From: a virus
Reading direction: 5' to 3' (one strand)
Length of the DNA: 40,095 nucleotides
Virus record (IMG/VR): IMGVR_UViG_3300031825_000039
Coordinates: 1-40,095 of that record
Shown here: positions 1 to 7,054 of the stretch, piece after piece
Layout of the letters: every line of letters starts with the position of its first letter
Position numbering within the stretch: the stretch's first letter is position 1
Notes under the pieces: generated by a model
Told to the model about the DNA's origin: nothing
What the model saw: only the letters and a program-made list of their open reading frames with translations
Databases searched by the model: none
Made by a program: the position numbers and the translations under genes

Positions 1-7
1 TGCTCAT
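1..7 (-). other. Probable start codon of the tape-measure gene, cut by the window edge
   Basis: On the minus strand positions 7-5 read ATG, followed by AGC and one base, then the window ends. If base 1 joins base 40095, the frame runs on without a stop as Met-Ser-Ile-Asp-Leu-Thr-Thr-Glu into the tape-measure frame at the other end. A ribosome binding site (GCGAGG) lies about nine bases upstream. The gene upstream on this strand ends at 192, so a tape-measure start is expected here. Whether the ends truly join, or sequence is missing between them, cannot be decided from the window. Confidence 0.6.
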
Positions 8-122
8 GGCATTACCTCGCCCATCAGTTGAATAGGAGCGCAGCCAGGCAGGCGGATGAGCGAACACCTGCCGGTCGGGTGATCGGCCCTAGGCTGCGTT
101 TTTGGTTGCCTTGCGGCAGAAA

Positions 123-150
123 CGAAAAGCCCCGCCGAATGGCAGGGCTC
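123..150 (-). terminator. Terminator-like hairpin between tail chaperone and tape measure
   Basis: Read on the minus strand, AGCCCTGCC and GGCGGGGCT pair across a four-base loop (one G-T pair) and are followed by TTTT. It sits in the 184-base gap between the DUF1799 frame and the tape-measure start. Inside a late operon it would lower downstream expression unless the polymerase is antiterminated. Confidence 0.6.
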
Positions 151-191
151 AGAAATAGGAAGCCAGGCAGAGCGCATGGCTTGTGGGTGTA

Positions 192-505
192 TCAATCACG
201 GCCGTCCGCCATCGCCTGGAGCGCCTCCCGCTCCATGACCCGCACGTCGGCAAACACCTCAGTGCGCTGCTCTGGCTCGATCCCGGCCAAGTCCATCACC
301 GCAGGCAGCACGCCATAGTCCAGCCCAGTCGGGCCGCCGAATCCCTGGCGCCACTGCGTACTCATCGCGTTGAACACCTGCAGGGACGGCCAGTTGATCG
401 CCCAGACGGAAATGTCGCTCTCGATATCGGCCCGGGTCAGCCCGATCATGGCCAGCTCGGCATCACTGGGCTGACCTTCGTAGAGGGACCGGGCGACCTC
501 CCTCA
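192..505 (-). CDS. Tail assembly chaperone extension (DUF1799), read by -1 frameshift
   Basis: This frame encodes a DUF1799-type protein with the motif AMSTQWRQGFGGPTGLDY, typical of the second reading frame of siphovirus tail assembly chaperones (the G-T arrangement of lambda). It is open from the end of the upstream chaperone frame. After a -1 slip at GGGAAAC (512-506) translation continues Leu-Arg-Glu-Val-Ala-Arg-Ser-Leu-Tyr into this frame without a stop, giving a fusion of about 231 residues. An internal ATG at 449 exists but has no obvious ribosome binding site, so expression as the extension of the upstream gene is more likely than as a separate protein. The fusion would bind the tape measure and recruit tail-tube subunits during assembly. 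Confidence 0.82.
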
Positions 506-886
506 GTTTCCCAGGCGGGCGTCCGCGTAGGCGGCCTGATAGGCCTTGAGGATGGCGTCCGGCACCGAGGAGGCGCTACACACCAGGGCGCGGATACTCT
601 GCTCGTTCAGCTCGTCCTCGAAGCCCCAGCCGACGATGATTTCCGCGAGGTGCTTAACCTGGAAATCGATGGTCTTGGCCGTCAGGTCAAGGACTGTCGC
701 GCCATCCTCCTTGACCTGCTCGGCGAACTGCTTGCTGTGCTGGATCTGCTCGTCGGCAAACGCGCTCAGCGCATTGCGATCCTTGTAGGCGAAGGTGAAC
801 GGCACCTTGGCCGGCTTTCCGCCGACACGCGGAACCTCGACGTCGATGGTGAAGGTAGGGGCTTGCTCGATACGAATCTTGGCCAT
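503..886 (-). CDS. Tail assembly chaperone, N-terminal frame
   Basis: A 127-residue protein directly downstream of the major tail-tube gene and upstream of the tape measure, the fixed position of tail assembly chaperones in long-tailed phages. It is lysine- and acid-rich with no enzyme motif. The ATG is preceded by AGGAG six bases upstream. The last codons are CTG GGA AAC TGA, placing the slippery heptamer G GGA AAC in the correct zero frame immediately before the stop. Most ribosomes should stop and make this short form; a fraction should slip and make the DUF1799 fusion. Function is assigned from position, the frameshift arrangement and the partner frame. Confidence 0.85.
   Translation of the reverse strand: MAKIRIEQAPTFTIDVEVPRVGGKPAKVPFTFAYKDRNALSAFADEQIQHSKQFAEQVKEDGATVLDLTAKTIDFQVKHLAEIIVGWGFEDELNEQSIRALVCSASSVPDAILKAYQAAYADARLGN
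506..512 (-). promoter_or_regulatory. Programmed -1 frameshift slippery heptamer GGGAAAC
   Basis: On the minus strand the bases read G GGA AAC in the zero frame, matching the X XXY YYZ rule, and are followed at once by the zero-frame TGA (505-503). The -1 frame is open into the DUF1799 protein. This is the standard device setting the ratio of short and long tail chaperones. Confidence 0.87.
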
Positions 887-945
887 GGTTGGCTCCTATT
901 TACGAAGGGGTGAGGCCGCGTCGGGCGGCCTTGGAACGGGGCGGG

Positions 946-1602
946 TTAGGCGGCCAGATAGCGGATCGGGCGACCGGACAGGCCGACGCTGATGGTGCGG
1001 GTCATCTGGTTGTTGCGCGACGTGGTCGGCGTGCTGGTGATGCTCACGTAGCCGGGATAGAGGATCTGGTCGCCGTTGCGCAGCTTCAGGCGGATGACGG
1101 CTAGCTCCTTGCTCTCGTCGTAGCCCTCGACCGCAGCGACATAGGCGGCGGTCGGCTGGTCCTCAACGGTGATGGTCAGGGTGAGCGGGTTGCGGTTGGT
1201 CGGGATCTGGCGGTCGTCGTCATCCTCCAGGTAGCCGATGGTCGCGAACTGCTGGTCACCGCCGGAGGTGGCGAAATCGTTGACCTTGGAAATCTGCGCC
1301 CAGGCGGTCACCGGGATGACCGAGCCGACGCCGGCCCCGGCGGTGTAGAGGTTGGCGTCGGTGGTATCGAGCCCGGCCAATTGAAATTTGTCGACGGTGA
1401 CGCCGGCGATCTTGACGGCGCGGTCGGTGATCTTCGACCAGCCGGAGTCGATCAGGACGATTTTGTCGTTGGTCAGGGTGTGGCCGGTCGCCGTAGCCTC
1501 CGGCGGCTTGGCATTGGTCAGGGCGGTGAAGGCGACGGCGGCGTCGAAGCCGGTAGCGATCTCGACGATGGCGCCGTTCGGCAGCGGGAAGCGAGAAGCC
1601 AT
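946..1602 (-). CDS. Major tail tube protein
   Basis: A 218-residue protein starting Met-Ala-Ser-Arg-Phe-Pro-Leu-Pro-Asn-Gly. The ATG at 1602 was chosen over an upstream TTG because GAGGAAA lies about eight bases before it. It precedes the tail chaperone pair, as the tail-tube gene does in siphoviruses. Its N-terminus (LPNG) and C-terminus (SRNNQMTRTISV, ending GRPIRYLAA) resemble those of the next gene upstream (1673-2122), so the two are paralogues. This longer copy carries about 60 extra residues in its N-terminal half. It presumably forms the stacked rings of the tail tube; which paralogue is the main subunit is inferred from length and position next to the chaperones. Confidence 0.78.
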   Translation of the reverse strand: MASRFPLPNGAIVEIATGFDAAVAFTALTNAKPPEATATGHTLTNDKIVLIDSGWSKITDRAVKIAGVTVDKFQLAGLDTTDANLYTAGAGVGSVIPVTAWAQISKVNDFATSGGDQQFATIGYLEDDDDRQIPTNRNPLTLTITVEDQPTAAYVAAVEGYDESKELAVIRLKLRNGDQILYPGYVSITSTPTTSRNNQMTRTISVGLSGRPIRYLAA

Positions 1603-1622
1603 TGGGTTTTCCTCGTGCAAAC

Positions 1623-1647
1623 GAAAAAGCCCGCGCGAGGCGGGCTG
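1623..1647 (-). terminator. Rho-independent terminator between the two tail-tube paralogues
   Basis: On the minus strand AGCCCGC-CTCGC-GCGGGCT forms a seven-pair stem with a five-base loop, followed by TTTTT. It lies after the short tail-tube paralogue and before the long one. Read-through must occur for the rest of the tail operon to be expressed. Confidence 0.72.
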
Positions 1648-1672
1648 GTGGGTGGTTCTGGGGTTGTTTGGA

Positions 1673-2122
1673 TTAGGCGGCGATGCGCTGCGGCTCGCCG
1701 ATCACGGCGATGCTCACGGTGACGGTCATCAGGTTGTTCCGGCTCATGACCGGCAATAGCGTGCCGCTGGCATAGCCGGAGAACAGGATCTGCGCACCAT
1801 TCGGGAACCTGATCCGCCAGCCGAGCGGAGCGCGTGTCGCCTTTCCGGCAGCGATGAGCTGGTGGTGGGCAGAGTCGGGCGCCTCTTGGTAGCTGATCTG
1901 CATGTCGATCGGGTCACGCCCGTTGGGCCGACGGGTGTCCAGGTACGACCCCAGCGGCGCATGCTGGGCCCAGCGTTCGGTGCCGCCCGAGGCGCTGATG
2001 CCGTCCGTGACCCGCTGGATCGGCACCCAACTGCTGGCGTCTGGCGCCGGCGGGGCGAGCGTCACGGCATCCACGGCGCTGGAGACGAACACCTGGCTGC
2101 CGTTCGGCAGGGGAATTCTCAT
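1673..2122 (-). CDS. Tail-tube paralogue (short form)
   Basis: A 149-residue protein starting Met-Arg-Ile-Pro-Leu-Pro-Asn-Gly and ending near SRNNLMTVTVSIAVIGEPQR. The same signatures occur in the 218-residue protein downstream, so this looks like a tandem duplication with divergence. It overlaps the upstream gene by four bases (ATGA), so it is translationally coupled to the tail terminator protein. It may be a second tube subunit, a tail-completion ring or a specialised first ring; the sequence does not decide. A terminator hairpin follows it, which may set a different dose from the downstream paralogue. Confidence 0.65.
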   Translation of the reverse strand: MRIPLPNGSQVFVSSAVDAVTLAPPAPDASSWVPIQRVTDGISASGGTERWAQHAPLGSYLDTRRPNGRDPIDMQISYQEAPDSAHHQLIAAGKATRAPLGWRIRFPNGAQILFSGYASGTLLPVMSRNNLMTVTVSIAVIGEPQRIAA

Positions 2123-2529
2123 AGCGTCCTGCCCTCATAGGTGAAGCTGACCGGGACCATGTAGCTCGTACCGTCCTGAATCGCCGGGCCCTGGCTGCAG
2201 GGCGAGACGATCATCACGGAGAGAGCGCCGGAGGTCAGCAGCAGGTCGGCCGGGAACTCGGCCGCCACATCCTCGACCAACTGCTCCGCAGCACCGCTGC
2301 CCTGCCCGCTCGGCGCGACGATGCTGATCTGGAACACCCCGCGATAAACAAGGTGCTCTCCTGCCAGGTCCGGTACCTCTGTAGGCGCCGGCAGCAGGTC
2401 TACCCCTAGGTATATCTCTCCTGCTGGAGGGGTGAAACCTACGTTATTCCACGCCACCTGAATCGATCGAGCGGCAGCAAATGCGGAAAGCCGCTGCTCG
2501 TATAGGCTGCGAATCAATCTCTGTGTCAT
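2119..2529 (-). CDS. Tail terminator / tail completion protein (DUF4128-like)
   Basis: A 136-residue protein between the HK97 gp10-like protein and the tail-tube genes. Sequence features (LYRGVFQISIVAPSGQGS-type core and a C-terminal VSFTYEGR strand) fit the small alpha-beta proteins that cap the tail tube and join it to the head, such as lambda gpU and the DUF4128 family. The start overlaps the stop of the upstream gene (ATGA at 2529-2526). Assignment rests on family resemblance and gene order. Confidence 0.68.
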   Translation of the reverse strand: MTQRLIRSLYEQRLSAFAAARSIQVAWNNVGFTPPAGEIYLGVDLLPAPTEVPDLAGEHLVYRGVFQISIVAPSGQGSGAAEQLVEDVAAEFPADLLLTSGALSVMIVSPCSQGPAIQDGTSYMVPVSFTYEGRTL

Positions 2530-2990
2530 ACCCTGTTCCTAGCAGCGGCCTCGGCGACGAATCTCTGAAACTGCGCCAGGGTTATGCGGACCATTCCGGC
2601 CGGCGCCTTCTTGCTGTAGCCGGCTGGCGTGACCTTGGTTGGCTCCTTCTGCGGCGGCGGGTACAGGCCGTATTCCAGAACAGGGGCATAGATCAGGTTG
2701 TTGACCAGATAGGCGACCTGGCCGGGCTCCATCGCATTTACCCGGCTGATGAGTTCGGCAATCGTGTCATCGCCCGTCTTGTCGAACCGGTCCAGGCTGC
2801 TATGGATAGGCTCTCCGATGGAGAACTGCCAGTTGGCCTTGGCTCGCCCAGTATCTACTGGTGTGAGGTTGATGACGGTCTCACCAACGATGATCAGCAC
2901 ATCCTGAATCGTCTGGCGAATGGCATCCAGCGCCGCTTCGGCGAATCCGCCAATCTGCTCGGAGAACGAGCCGCTGAACTGGTTGGCCAT
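2526..2990 (-). CDS. HK97 gp10-like head-tail joining protein
   Basis: A 154-residue protein with the pattern typical of HK97 gp10-like neck proteins: an amphipathic N-terminal helix, then TPVDTGRAKANWQ, then a region ending APVLEYGLYPPPQKEPTK. The TPVDTG..K..W motif is the hallmark of the family. It lies one base after the head-closure gene and overlaps the tail terminator gene by four bases. Its role is in the head-tail interface. Confidence 0.8.
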   Translation of the reverse strand: MANQFSGSFSEQIGGFAEAALDAIRQTIQDVLIIVGETVINLTPVDTGRAKANWQFSIGEPIHSSLDRFDKTGDDTIAELISRVNAMEPGQVAYLVNNLIYAPVLEYGLYPPPQKEPTKVTPAGYSKKAPAGMVRITLAQFQRFVAEAAARNRV

Positions 2991-2991
2991 G

Positions 2992-3387
2992 CTATTTCCT
3001 CGCCTGCACTTCGAAGCCGACCGCCAGGCCAGCGTAGTTCCACGGGCGCACAGTCACGATGCTGTACTCGTTGCCGTCGAAGATAATTCGGTCATGCTGC
3101 TCAGGCGAAGGAAGGTCAGTTCCGTCGAGCTGGATGGGCGAGAGCAGCAGCTTCGCATCATCAGCACGGATCAGCGTCCCGTCGATCTCTGCCCGGCTGT
3201 AGCTGTCGCGGAAGGCCGATCCGGAATAGTCGACGGTGGTGACGCTTACGCCGCCTGTGGCCGGGTCATAGGCGCCCGTCGTCGTGCGCCGCAGCGTCAT
3301 CTCCAGCCCCTTTCCGCCCCGGCTACGCGGAGCCAGTAGGCGGGATGCCGTGCGCTTGGCGCGGTCATAGATATCGGTCATTCCCAT
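2992..3387 (-). CDS. Head closure / head-tail stopper protein
   Basis: A 131-residue protein rich in beta strands (DRIIFDGNEYSIVTVRPWNYAGLAVGFEVQ pattern), typical of phage head-closure proteins that plug the connector. It starts inside the last codons of the minor head protein gene (10-base overlap). Two starts are possible (3387 and 3381); neither has a clearly better ribosome binding site. Function is inferred from order: connector, closure protein, gp10-like, tail terminator. Confidence 0.62.
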   Translation of the reverse strand: MGMTDIYDRAKRTASRLLAPRSRGGKGLEMTLRRTTTGAYDPATGGVSVTTVDYSGSAFRDSYSRAEIDGTLIRADDAKLLLSPIQLDGTDLPSPEQHDRIIFDGNEYSIVTVRPWNYAGLAVGFEVQARK

Positions 3388-4367
3388 TTCACTCGGTAGG
3401 ACAGCGTGCAGCGGCAGCCGGCCAGCTCGTTCAGGCCGGCGCCATGGGTGTCGTCGCCGGGGTATAGGAGCTGTGCGCCGCTGGGTGACTGGAATAGCTG
3501 ATCGAATGGAATGCGCTTTCCGTTCAGGGCGGCATGCGTGTGGCGGACCCGCAGATCGCCCTTGCTGCGCCAGGCCTTGGTGATGCTGGCCGGTGCTACA
3601 GCCTGCTGGCTCTGCTGAACGTAGAGCTGATGCCAGCCAGCGTTGTAGGCCTTGAGCGTTTCCTTTCGGCTCAGTAGATCGGCCCGCGCCTGCAGCTTGC
3701 GCTCGGCATAGGCCGTAGCGATGCGCTTGGCGTCCATCGAGCTCACCGCCCGTCCGGCTGCCAGGGCTGAATGCACGATGCCATCCAGGCGCGGATCGCG
3801 GTCCTTGCGGGTCAGGTACTGGCGCAGCAGCGCCGTCTCGCCGCTCATCAGCTGGTCCACGGCCTTGCTCACGGCGCGAGCATCCGGCTCGGCCAGTCCA
3901 ATCACCCCGCCGATACGCTGGCCGGTCTGCGGACTGACGCGGCCGATCACGTCCAGCGCCGTCTCACGGGGCGACTGGCCGCGATTGATGCCGGCGGCAA
4001 TGGTGGCGCGCACCGCCTCGGCCTGCTCCCGAGCAACGGTGGCTTTCAGCTGGCCGGCCGACTCGTTGAGCACTGCCTGCGCCTCCGGCGTACCGGCGTC
4101 GAACTCGACCGGACGTCCAGCCGGAGCAATGCGCACAATGACCGAGCGGCCACCGGCAATGAATGATCCGCGCAGCACTTCGGCCAGGGCGGCGGTCGGT
4201 AACGACCCAACTGCATCAACCACGCCATTGACATTACCCTCTGCAATCAGCGCTTCGATATCGCTGAGGGTTGCGGCATCCACCAGGGCGCGTACCGCGT
4301 CGAGGAAGGCCTGCATGGCTGCGGGCTCAAGATTCTCCAGTGCCGCGAGGATATCCGACTCGGTCAT
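3378..4367 (-). CDS. Phage head morphogenesis protein (SPP1 gp7 / Mu F-like)
   Basis: A 329-residue protein. The C-terminal third carries RVRHTHAALNGKRIPFDQLF, then LLYPGDDTHGAG and NELAGCRCTLSY. This is the signature of the SPP1 gp7/Mu gpF minor head proteins, which bind the portal and are packaged in few copies. The N-terminal two thirds are helical and alanine-rich. It lies among the connector genes rather than next to the portal, where the family is more often found. The start overlaps the stop of the upstream gene by four bases. Confidence 0.8.
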   Translation of the reverse strand: MTESDILAALENLEPAAMQAFLDAVRALVDAATLSDIEALIAEGNVNGVVDAVGSLPTAALAEVLRGSFIAGGRSVIVRIAPAGRPVEFDAGTPEAQAVLNESAGQLKATVAREQAEAVRATIAAGINRGQSPRETALDVIGRVSPQTGQRIGGVIGLAEPDARAVSKAVDQLMSGETALLRQYLTRKDRDPRLDGIVHSALAAGRAVSSMDAKRIATAYAERKLQARADLLSRKETLKAYNAGWHQLYVQQSQQAVAPASITKAWRSKGDLRVRHTHAALNGKRIPFDQLFQSPSGAQLLYPGDDTHGAGLNELAGCRCTLSYRVKWE

Positions 4368-4888
4368 ACCACTAGCACTCCCGGTGCATAGGCGCGGGTG
4401 GTCAGCACCGGCGCCAGGATCTCATCGATGGCCGGAATCACCGGGCGATTGGGCGGGCTATCGCCGGCGCTTGCCTCGGCCACGGCATAGTCGGTCTTCA
4501 CCGGACCAACCGTTTCGCTCTTGATCAGCGAGGATGGACTGTAGTCGGGGCTCAGGCTGCCCGGTACGACAAGCTCGCGCAGCGCCGCCTCGTAGGTTGC
4601 CCGCTCCACCTCGTCCGGTACGGTATCGGCTGGAATCGGCTGGTACTCGTAGTCGATGGCTCCGCTGCGCGGCCATTCCAGCTGCTGGGCGCGTCCGCCG
4701 GCCTTGACGCCGGGGAACTGCGAGACCCAGCGGCCAGATGGCCAGCGCAGGCGGTAGCGCCCGTCGATATATGCCGATGCCCGAACCAGTGCGGCCTGCT
4801 TGACGATATCACTGCCGGTCCAAGCCGTATTGCCCCGGTCGGCGTGATAGCTTTCGGCGCCAGCCAGAGTTCCGTAAAAGTCAGGCAT
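4364..4888 (-). CDS. Head-tail connector protein (DnaT-like ssDNA-binding family)
   Basis: A 174-residue protein with the pattern GNTAWTGSD...KQAALVRASAYIDGRYRLRW, then QQLEWPRSGA and IPADTVPDEVERATYEAALREL. Databases often call this the putative DnaT-like ssDNA-binding domain; in phage head operons it corresponds to the adaptor/connector ring below the portal (HK97 gp6 type). Its place after the capsid gene supports a connector role. Overlaps the next gene by four bases. Confidence 0.72.
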   Translation of the reverse strand: MPDFYGTLAGAESYHADRGNTAWTGSDIVKQAALVRASAYIDGRYRLRWPSGRWVSQFPGVKAGGRAQQLEWPRSGAIDYEYQPIPADTVPDEVERATYEAALRELVVPGSLSPDYSPSSLIKSETVGPVKTDYAVAEASAGDSPPNRPVIPAIDEILAPVLTTRAYAPGVLVV

Positions 4889-4928
4889 CGTTCACCTCGA
4901 ATGAGTGGGCGCCGTAGCGCCCTGGTTG

Positions 4929-5117
4929 TTACTTCGACTCGTCCTTAGCCTTGGAGGCCGGAACCACCTCCAGTACCTTGCTGTCCAGGTAGTGCCGGAT
5001 GACCGGAAGGGCTTTCAGCCGATCCCAGTCCGCTACCTCGACCGTCTCGCCGGGGGCGATATGGACGAAGCCGATGGCGATCGGCGTGATGGCGCCGTTG
5101 TTCTTGATCTTGGCCAT
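4929..5117 (-). CDS. Small structural-region protein of unknown function
   Basis: A 62-residue protein (start Met-Ala-Lys-Ile-Lys-Asn-Asn-Gly) with a short beta-rich segment containing APGETVEV and a lysine-rich tail. It lies ten bases after the capsid gene and before the connector gene. Small proteins at this site are common in siphovirus head operons, but I do not recognise a function. Confidence 0.6.
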   Translation of the reverse strand: MAKIKNNGAITPIAIGFVHIAPGETVEVADWDRLKALPVIRHYLDSKVLEVVPASKAKDESK

Positions 5118-5126
5118 GAGGCTTCC

Positions 5127-6053
5127 TTAGATGCCATCGACGTAGAGAACTTCCTTCGGCCGACGGATATCCAGGCCGCCCAGACGGAAGATGCCAGGGA
5201 TTTCCCAGCGCAGCGGACTCGCTTGATAGGCCGGCAGGAAGCGGTGGACCATCGGAATATGCAGCTTCAGCACGTTCGGGTCACGGCGGTAGGAAACCAG
5301 ACGTGCCGTGCCGCCGGCGCCGGCGGTGTTCAGCCCGCGCATGCCGCGAATCAGCAGCGGTTGTCCGGTCTGTGCGGTGTAGGCGTTGTTGGCCAGCAGC
5401 CAGTTTAGAATCGACACCGAGGAGGTGTCGCTGACCATGCGGGTGGCGAGGAGCAGGTATTTCTCGTAGGGCATCACGATGGTATTGGCCATCGCGGTGA
5501 ACAGGGTTCCGGTCGCCTGGCTGATCAGCGCGCCGTTGACGTCGGCGAGGATCTGCGCCGGGGTAGCGGTGGCCCAGTCGCCAGTGGTCGCGGAGCCGGC
5601 GGTGACGCTCGGGGCATTGACCAGGCCATAGAAGCCCTTGGAACTGTCGCCCAGCAGGGCAACGCGGTCAACCATCTCCTCGTAGGCGCGGCGGGCGGCC
5701 ATGGCATCGGCTGCCGGCAGGTTGATGCCCAGCATCTGCGCCTGGCTGATCTCCTCCAGGCCGTAGCCGTAGCCGATGCCTGCGGTGTATACGCCGGTTT
5801 CGTGCTTAGCCAGCTCGGTTCCCGCCATGGGGATGTCATCGGCGTTGCCGTTGATCCAGTCGGCCTTGCCGAACTGGTCGGAGGAGTAATAGGTCACGGT
5901 CTTGGCCCAGGGCGAGGCGGAGGTGTCGACCGGGATCAGCGACGGGTACTGGATATCCGGGTAGACGGTCTCGTTGACCTGGCGCTCGATGAACGAGGTC
6001 TGGGAGACGACGAAGCCGAGTGCGGCCTGAGCGTCGAGCAGTTTGAACGTCAT
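5127..6053 (-). CDS. Major capsid protein (DUF2184 family)
   Basis: A 308-residue protein matching the DUF2184 capsid family: N-terminal IERQVNETVYPDIQYPSLIP, central GYGYGLEEISQA, and a C-terminal FRLGGLDIRRPKEVLYVDGI. It follows the cement protein gene and the protease/scaffold gene, the usual order. It should adopt the HK97 fold and form the icosahedral shell around the internal scaffold; no N-terminal propeptide is obvious. Confidence 0.88.
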   Translation of the reverse strand: MTFKLLDAQAALGFVVSQTSFIERQVNETVYPDIQYPSLIPVDTSASPWAKTVTYYSSDQFGKADWINGNADDIPMAGTELAKHETGVYTAGIGYGYGLEEISQAQMLGINLPAADAMAARRAYEEMVDRVALLGDSSKGFYGLVNAPSVTAGSATTGDWATATPAQILADVNGALISQATGTLFTAMANTIVMPYEKYLLLATRMVSDTSSVSILNWLLANNAYTAQTGQPLLIRGMRGLNTAGAGGTARLVSYRRDPNVLKLHIPMVHRFLPAYQASPLRWEIPGIFRLGGLDIRRPKEVLYVDGI

Positions 6054-6062
6054 GATGCTTCC

Positions 6063-6515
6063 TTAGCCCAGGCGGACTTGTGCGAGTTGATTGATGGCGG
6101 TGGTGCTGGTGTCGAAGCGGGCATTCGGCAGTTGCACGTTGCCGGTCGCGACGTTGGTGAACAGCCCGGTGGCTGGCACGACATAGACCGGATCGCCGAC
6201 GGCGACTGCCACCGAGGCCAGCACCCAGATGGCGCCTTGGGTCAGCACGCGGGCAGAGTCGTACTGCTTGAATTGGTCGGCCTCAGCCGCCACGGAGCGC
6301 TCGCGCACGGTGATGCCGACGAAATCGGCGGCGGTGTCGCTGGTGGTGAAGGCGCGGATACCCTTGTCGGCGGCGCCCTGCGCGACCGGGATGCCGAAGG
6401 CCAGGCCGCCCGCGTCCTCAACGGTGCGCGAGAGTAGGGTTTTCGGGATCGTGTCCACCAGTTGGCCGGGGACGGCGGCGCGGATGTTCTCGGAATAGGT
6501 GCTCTGAACGGCCAT
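6063..6515 (-). CDS. Head decoration / structural cement protein
   Basis: A 150-residue protein with a beta-rich sequence (GLAFGIPVAQGAADKGIRAF, later VAVGDPVYVVPATGLF) resembling the small cement proteins that sit between scaffold and capsid genes in DUF2184-type phages. It would stabilise the shell surface. The gene overlaps the stop of the protease/scaffold gene by one base and is ten bases before the capsid gene. Confidence 0.7.
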   Translation of the reverse strand: MAVQSTYSENIRAAVPGQLVDTIPKTLLSRTVEDAGGLAFGIPVAQGAADKGIRAFTTSDTAADFVGITVRERSVAAEADQFKQYDSARVLTQGAIWVLASVAVAVGDPVYVVPATGLFTNVATGNVQLPNARFDTSTTAINQLAQVRLG

Positions 6516-7054
6516 TACTTGCTACCCCCTTTCCATGCGTCAGCGATGCGTTGCGCGTAGGCCGATTGGCCGTTGTCGTTGGTGTTCGGCTGGCTGTCGC
6601 GAGCCTGCAGATGCTGGCGCACCGGATCTTTCACGGAATCTTCCAGCAGCAGATCGAAACGGGCCTCGACGTAGGCCTCCGGCTTACCCTGGATCGCGGA
6701 ATCGCCCAACTTGGCGACTACGGCGGCCTTGCGGATCTCAGTGTCGGACTTACCGGTGTAATCGGCGTCAGCGATGGTCTTAGCTTTAGCGATCAGGTCG
6801 GCACGCGCCTGAACACGGTCGTCGATCTGGGCATCGCTCAGTTGCTTTGCCTTGAGGCCATCGAGTTCGGCGTCCTTCTTCGCCAGCTCGGCGTCCTTGG
6901 CGGCCAGGGCAACGGCATGAGCATCTTTCAGTGCTTGCTTACTCGCTTCGGCATCGCTGAGCTGCTTGGTCAGCTTCTCGATGGCCTGGGCGCCCTGTTC
7001 AGTGGTGTCGATGGTGAGGCCATCAACGATGACCTTGCGTAGTGCGTCAGCCAT
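6515..7054 (-). CDS. Nested scaffold protein from an internal start
   Basis: An in-frame ATG at 7054 inside the protease gene is preceded by a perfect AGGAGG with seven bases between. It would yield the last 179 residues: a short N-terminal segment, a long charged coiled coil, and a C-terminal tail. This is the arrangement of lambda C/Nu3 and of herpesvirus protease/scaffold genes, where the more abundant scaffold starts inside the protease gene. The ribosome binding site is seen directly; use as a start is inferred. Confidence 0.72.
   Translation of the reverse strand: MADALRKVIVDGLTIDTTEQGAQAIEKLTKQLSDAEASKQALKDAHAVALAAKDAELAKKDAELDGLKAKQLSDAQIDDRVQARADLIAKAKTIADADYTGKSDTEIRKAAVVAKLGDSAIQGKPEAYVEARFDLLLEDSVKDPVRQHLQARDSQPNTNDNGQSAYAQRIADAWKGGSK

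Noticed and set aside
3721-4524. Long plus-strand frame (267 residues) opposite the head morphogenesis gene
   Set aside because: It is antisense to two well-supported head genes, has a Ser/Arg/Ala-rich composition typical of GC-rich shadow frames, and has no ribosome binding site.
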